NCBI GenBank assembly: GCA_023415055.1
Contig: JAEZLZ010000088.1
Location: 1-64,000 of the forward strand
Direction: 5' to 3'
Origin: Bacillota bacterium
Lineage (GTDB): Bacteria; Bacillota; Clostridia; Lachnospirales; Lachnospiraceae
Length of the DNA: 64,000 bases
Shown: piece after piece, positions 63,230 to 64,000 of the stretch
How positions within the stretch are numbered: position 1 is the stretch's first letter
How the letters are laid out: each line of letters begins with the position of its first letter
Made by a program: the position numbers and the translations under genes
Notes under the pieces: model-generated
Told to the model about the DNA's origin: nothing
Database searches by the model: none
What the model saw: the letters and a program-made list of their open reading frames with translations, nothing else

Positions 63230-64000
63230 TTAACCAATCTCAACCAATATCTTAGCAAGTGTGCCGTCATTATGTGATAATGCTTTAAATGCTTCCTCTG
63301 CACGGTCCATAGGAACGATATCGCTGACCATCTTCATTACATCCACTTTACCTTGTAACACAATATCAATCAAAGCTTCAAAGTCCTTTGTATAAGAGTT
63401 TCTGCTGCCAAAGATGTTTAATTCTTTCTTTAATATAATGGAATGCAAGAATGTAGTGTCCTGCTTACCATTACCGATTAATATGATATTAGCGCCAAAA
63501 GCAGCACAATCGATACAGTTTAGGAAGGTAACAGATTGTCCGCAAGCTTCGATACATACATCAAAACCATTTCCCTTTGTTATCTCTTTCGTGGCCTCTA
63601 GGATATCTTGCTTCTTACTATTGACTGTTCCTCTGGCACCATATTCCTTTGCAAGTTCTAGCCGATTATCTAAAACATCTGCTACGTAGCATTCTCCACC
63701 CTTTAATTTCGCAGATATCATTGCAAATAATCCAATCGGACCAGCTCCAACCACTAGCACCTTATCGCCTTTTTTAATCTCTGCTCTGGAAATCGCATGA
63801 AAACCAATCGAAAATGGCTCGATCAGTGCAAGTTGTTTTGCATCCAAGCCTTTTCCGGGAATAATCCGATCTATTGGCATAGCAAAATACTCACAGAAGC
63901 TTCCATCTCTTTGAACACCCATTGTCTTATTATCCGTACATGCATTAACCAATCCTCTTTGACAGGAATAACATTGTCCACAGTTAAAATAAGGATTAGC
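63230..64000 (-). CDS. Zinc-dependent alcohol dehydrogenase, 5' end outside the window (LgoD/YjjN-like)
   Basis: The frame is open to base 64000, so the N-terminus is missing. NCGQCYSCQRGLVNAC is the structural-zinc lobe, and KGDKVLVVGAGPIGLFAMIS is the NAD loop. YCATEHLEP-type Glu is seen in ALIEPFSIGFHAI. Together with uxaB and uxaA downstream, it fits L-galactonate 5-dehydrogenase or a similar aldonate dehydrogenase that yields D-tagaturonate. The family is firm; the substrate is inferred. Confidence 0.85.
   Translation of the reverse strand, partial: ANPYFNCGQCYSCQRGLVNACTDNKTMGVQRDGSFCEYFAMPIDRIIPGKGLDAKQLALIEPFSIGFHAISRAEIKKGDKVLVVGAGPIGLFAMISAKLKGGECYVADVLDNRLELAKEYGARGTVNSKKQDILEATKEITKGNGFDVCIEACGQSVTFLNCIDCAAFGANIILIGNGKQDTTFLHSIILKKELNIFGSRNSYTKDFEALIDIVLQGKVDVMKMVSDIVPMDRAEEAFKALSHNDGTLAKILVEIG

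Overview
The window reads as chromosomal DNA of an A+T-rich, spore-forming, anaerobic Firmicute, most likely Lachnospiraceae. The evidence is a Gram-positive PolC, the pyrH-frr-uppS-cdsA-dxr-rseP-ispG-polC order, a YaaH/SleL-like LysM protein, SipW-type signal peptidase and signal peptides, a DUF6273 remnant and strong AGGAGG ribosome sites. There is no rRNA, CRISPR array, intact transposase or prophage. Both ends cut a gene (nucleotidyltransferase at base 1, zinc alcohol dehydrogenase at base 64000).

Bases 1-26.9 kb, all on the minus strand, form a Wzx/Wzy-type surface polysaccharide locus. Read in transcription order it has: a small zinc-ribbon gene behind a good promoter; PglF/PglE-like dehydratase and aminotransferase, a PglC-like phosphoglycosyl transferase and a GNAT acetyltransferase (bacillosamine-like initiator sugar); a FemAB-like protein; a WbuB-like transferase with FnlA-FnlB-FnlC (UDP-L-FucNAc); further glycosyltransferases; an EpsG-like polymerase; a Wzx flippase; a VioA-like aminotransferase with RmlA; a Wzz-like protein; a GT-C membrane glycosyltransferase; an acyltransferase; and LegB, a sugar amidotransferase and a CBS-nucleotidyltransferase of a nonulosonate pathway. 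Its distal end is scarred: a decayed duplicate of the GT-C gene end, a 34-codon tail of a lost aminotransferase, and short gene ghosts.

Bases 27.3-34.3 kb form a nickel-pincer-nucleotide (Lar) region. larC and larE lie on plus. On minus, larB, cbiMN, cbiQ and cbiO follow a promoter and a structured leader that ends in an intrinsic terminator, with a DUF3842 gene upstream. No larA is present in the window. At 34.5 kb is a LysM-GH18 protein whose catalytic motif is substituted, followed by tRNA-Glu(CUC).

Bases 36.2-50.6 kb are core genes on minus: polC, ispG, rseP, dxr, cdsA, uppS, frr, pyrH, then a bactofilin and a polysaccharide deacetylase. Long hairpin elements lie in the gaps.

Bases 50.9-59.0 kb hold a seven-gene minus-strand module: two small proteins with SipW-type signals, a membrane histidine kinase, a NarL-type regulator, a SipW-type signal peptidase with a large multi-pass extension, a TasA/CalY-like secreted protein and a DUF5305 protein. 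It looks like a self-contained, sensor-controlled system for exporting extracellular matrix proteins and is the least described unit here. Bases 59.8-64 kb carry a hexuronate-type operon (dehydrogenase, uxaB, uxaA, fucU-like).
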